A stretch of 64,000 nt of DNA, taken from NCBI GenBank assembly GCA_016713035.1, contig JADJPW010000009.1, forward strand, positions 1-64,000, in the 5' to 3' direction. The DNA comes from Verrucomicrobiaceae bacterium. GTDB taxonomy: Bacteria > Verrucomicrobiota > Verrucomicrobiia > Verrucomicrobiales > Verrucomicrobiaceae. Positions 63,212 through 64,000 of the stretch are shown here, one piece after another. Each line of letters starts with the position of its first letter. The stretch's first letter is position 1. The notes beneath the pieces were generated by a model. That model worked only from the letters and a program-made list of their open reading frames with translations. It was not told the origin of the DNA and did no database searches. The translations under genes and the position numbers were made by a program.

Positions 63212-64000
63212 ATGAAGACTTCCTTCCGCCCCCTCCACTCTCTCGTCGCCGTTGCTTTGCTCTGCTGTGTCGGCCCGGCACCGGCTGCGGTGTTGATCCT
63301 TGAGTCCTTCAACTACTCGGCAGGCTCGGCGAACGGTGTTGCTACCAACGCCACAGGTCTGACGGGAAACTGGACGGCGGGTGCGCAGGGCGGGACATCC
63401 AATGCCACGGCCAACTTTGATGCCACCAGCGTGACGATGGCCGGGCACTTCGCCGCGAGTGGTGGCTCGCTCATCATCACCAACAGCGGGCCGGGTTTCG
63501 GAGAAGGAGGGGCGGCGGCGGCAGTGACCTCCACCATCACGGGCACCAGTCTCTACAGCAGCAGCCTCATGAGCTTCGGGTCCTCCAACGGGAGTTACTT
63601 CAACGACTGGTCGGTGGAGCAGCGGTTCAACACGAGTGCTTCGGGTGGTTACACGACCAGCAGTGGGCGCAACGAAGTTCGGGCTTTCGGTTCCGGTAGC
63701 AGTTCCACTGGCAAAGGCGCGGTCAGCGCGGACGCCAGCGAGGTGGCCCAGAGCACAGGCACCAGTGCCGCAAACACCAACTATCTCCTGGTCACCCGCT
63801 ACATCTTGTCAGGCAGCGACATCACCTCCGCCCAGCTCTTTGCTTTCGATGCCACTTCTTATGCCAGTTATCTGGCCAACGCGACGACGGGCAATGCGGA
63901 CTCCATCCTCGGCACCTATGCCAACTACTCTCTCACGGACACGGCGACACGCAGCCTGAATGACTTCGACTTTCTCCAGTTCACCACCAATGGCGGTCCG
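63212..64000 (+). CDS. Exported beta-rich protein, partial (runs off the right edge)
   Basis: An open frame of at least 263 codons from the ATG at 63212, with a purine-rich ribosome-binding stretch (GGAGGGAAA) about 7 bp ahead. It begins with a signal peptide (HSLVAVALLCCVGPAPAAVL), then FESFNYSAGSANG-like sequence (ILESFNYSAGSANGVATNAT) and long Ser/Thr/Gly-rich beta segments (GLTGNWTAGAQGGTSNATAN). The pattern is typical of secreted verrucomicrobial LamG/PEP-CTERM-type proteins, but the C-terminus needed to confirm that is outside the window. Confidence 0.8.
   Translation, partial: MKTSFRPLHSLVAVALLCCVGPAPAAVLILESFNYSAGSANGVATNATGLTGNWTAGAQGGTSNATANFDATSVTMAGHFAASGGSLIITNSGPGFGEGGAAAAVTSTITGTSLYSSSLMSFGSSNGSYFNDWSVEQRFNTSASGGYTTSSGRNEVRAFGSGSSSTGKGAVSADASEVAQSTGTSAANTNYLLVTRYILSGSDITSAQLFAFDATSYASYLANATTGNADSILGTYANYSLTDTATRSLNDFDFLQFTTNGGP

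Noticed and set aside
1..64000. tRNA, rRNA or riboswitch genes
   Set aside because: No cloverleaf with a GTTCGAATC-type T-arm and no conserved rRNA or riboswitch core could be made out by eye; a covariance-model search was not possible.

Overview
The window looks like a chromosomal segment of a Verrucomicrobiota bacterium, probably close to Prosthecobacter or Verrucomicrobium. This is inferred from gene content: a DUF1549/DUF1553 cytochrome-like protein (PSCyt) next to a Tat-exported DUF1501 protein, DUF1080 and DUF6288 proteins, a formylglycine-type sulfatase, a Tat-exported Gfo/Idh/MocA oxidoreductase, a long-form IspG, and a REP-associated transposase. The base composition is GC-rich, except for two visibly AT-richer blocks near 51.4-54.7 kb and 58.7-62.8 kb.

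Layout. 0-6.4 kb is a graveyard: fragments of IS3 and IS630 transposases, a small inverted-repeat element, a heavily frameshifted Ig-like surface protein, a decayed unknown gene and the fossil C-terminus of a REP-associated transposase. 6.4-20.7 kb is mostly housekeeping or envelope genes: a von Willebrand A protein divergent from a sigma-54 activator, a ceramidase-like enzyme, two glycosyltransferases, a LolA-like protein, a STAS protein, a lipoprotein, ispG, an HtrA protease and pabB. Several genes between 9 and 15.5 kb carry single-base frameshifts that look like homopolymer errors. 20.7-28.1 kb holds an intact REP-associated transposase, a histidine kinase, an ECF sigma factor, sbcC and a short-chain dehydrogenase. 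28.1-47.2 kb is a secreted carbohydrate and sulfated-glycan degradation region: oxidoreductase, sulfatase, DUF1501/PSCyt pair, AraC regulator, a large double-propeller protein, DUF6288, a beta-helix hydrolase, DUF1080, an esterase remnant and a trypsin-like protease. A complete IS4-family element with clear ends and a 9-bp target duplication lies inside it.

47.4-64 kb is the most unusual part. It begins with a NarX/NarL-type two-component pair. The last 231 bp of the response regulator gene (repeat A) recurs twice more downstream, and the segment just after that gene (repeat B, start of a small ORF) recurs once. Both AT-rich blocks sit in the same frame, B-cargo-A. Cargo 1 is a solute-symporter-like protein, a membrane protein with a TPAS repeat tail and a small protein. 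Cargo 2 is a three-gene phospho-signalling operon (VWA protein, PP2C phosphatase, Ser/Thr kinase with helix-hairpin-helix region) that resembles E. coli yegL/pphC/yegI and the TerY-P triads. Between and after the cargoes are GC-rich exported proteins: a pectate-lyase-like protein and the start of another secreted protein that runs off the window. The repeat architecture suggests that foreign modules have been inserted repeatedly at one gene end. I could not run any search, so all family names rest on motifs read by eye.
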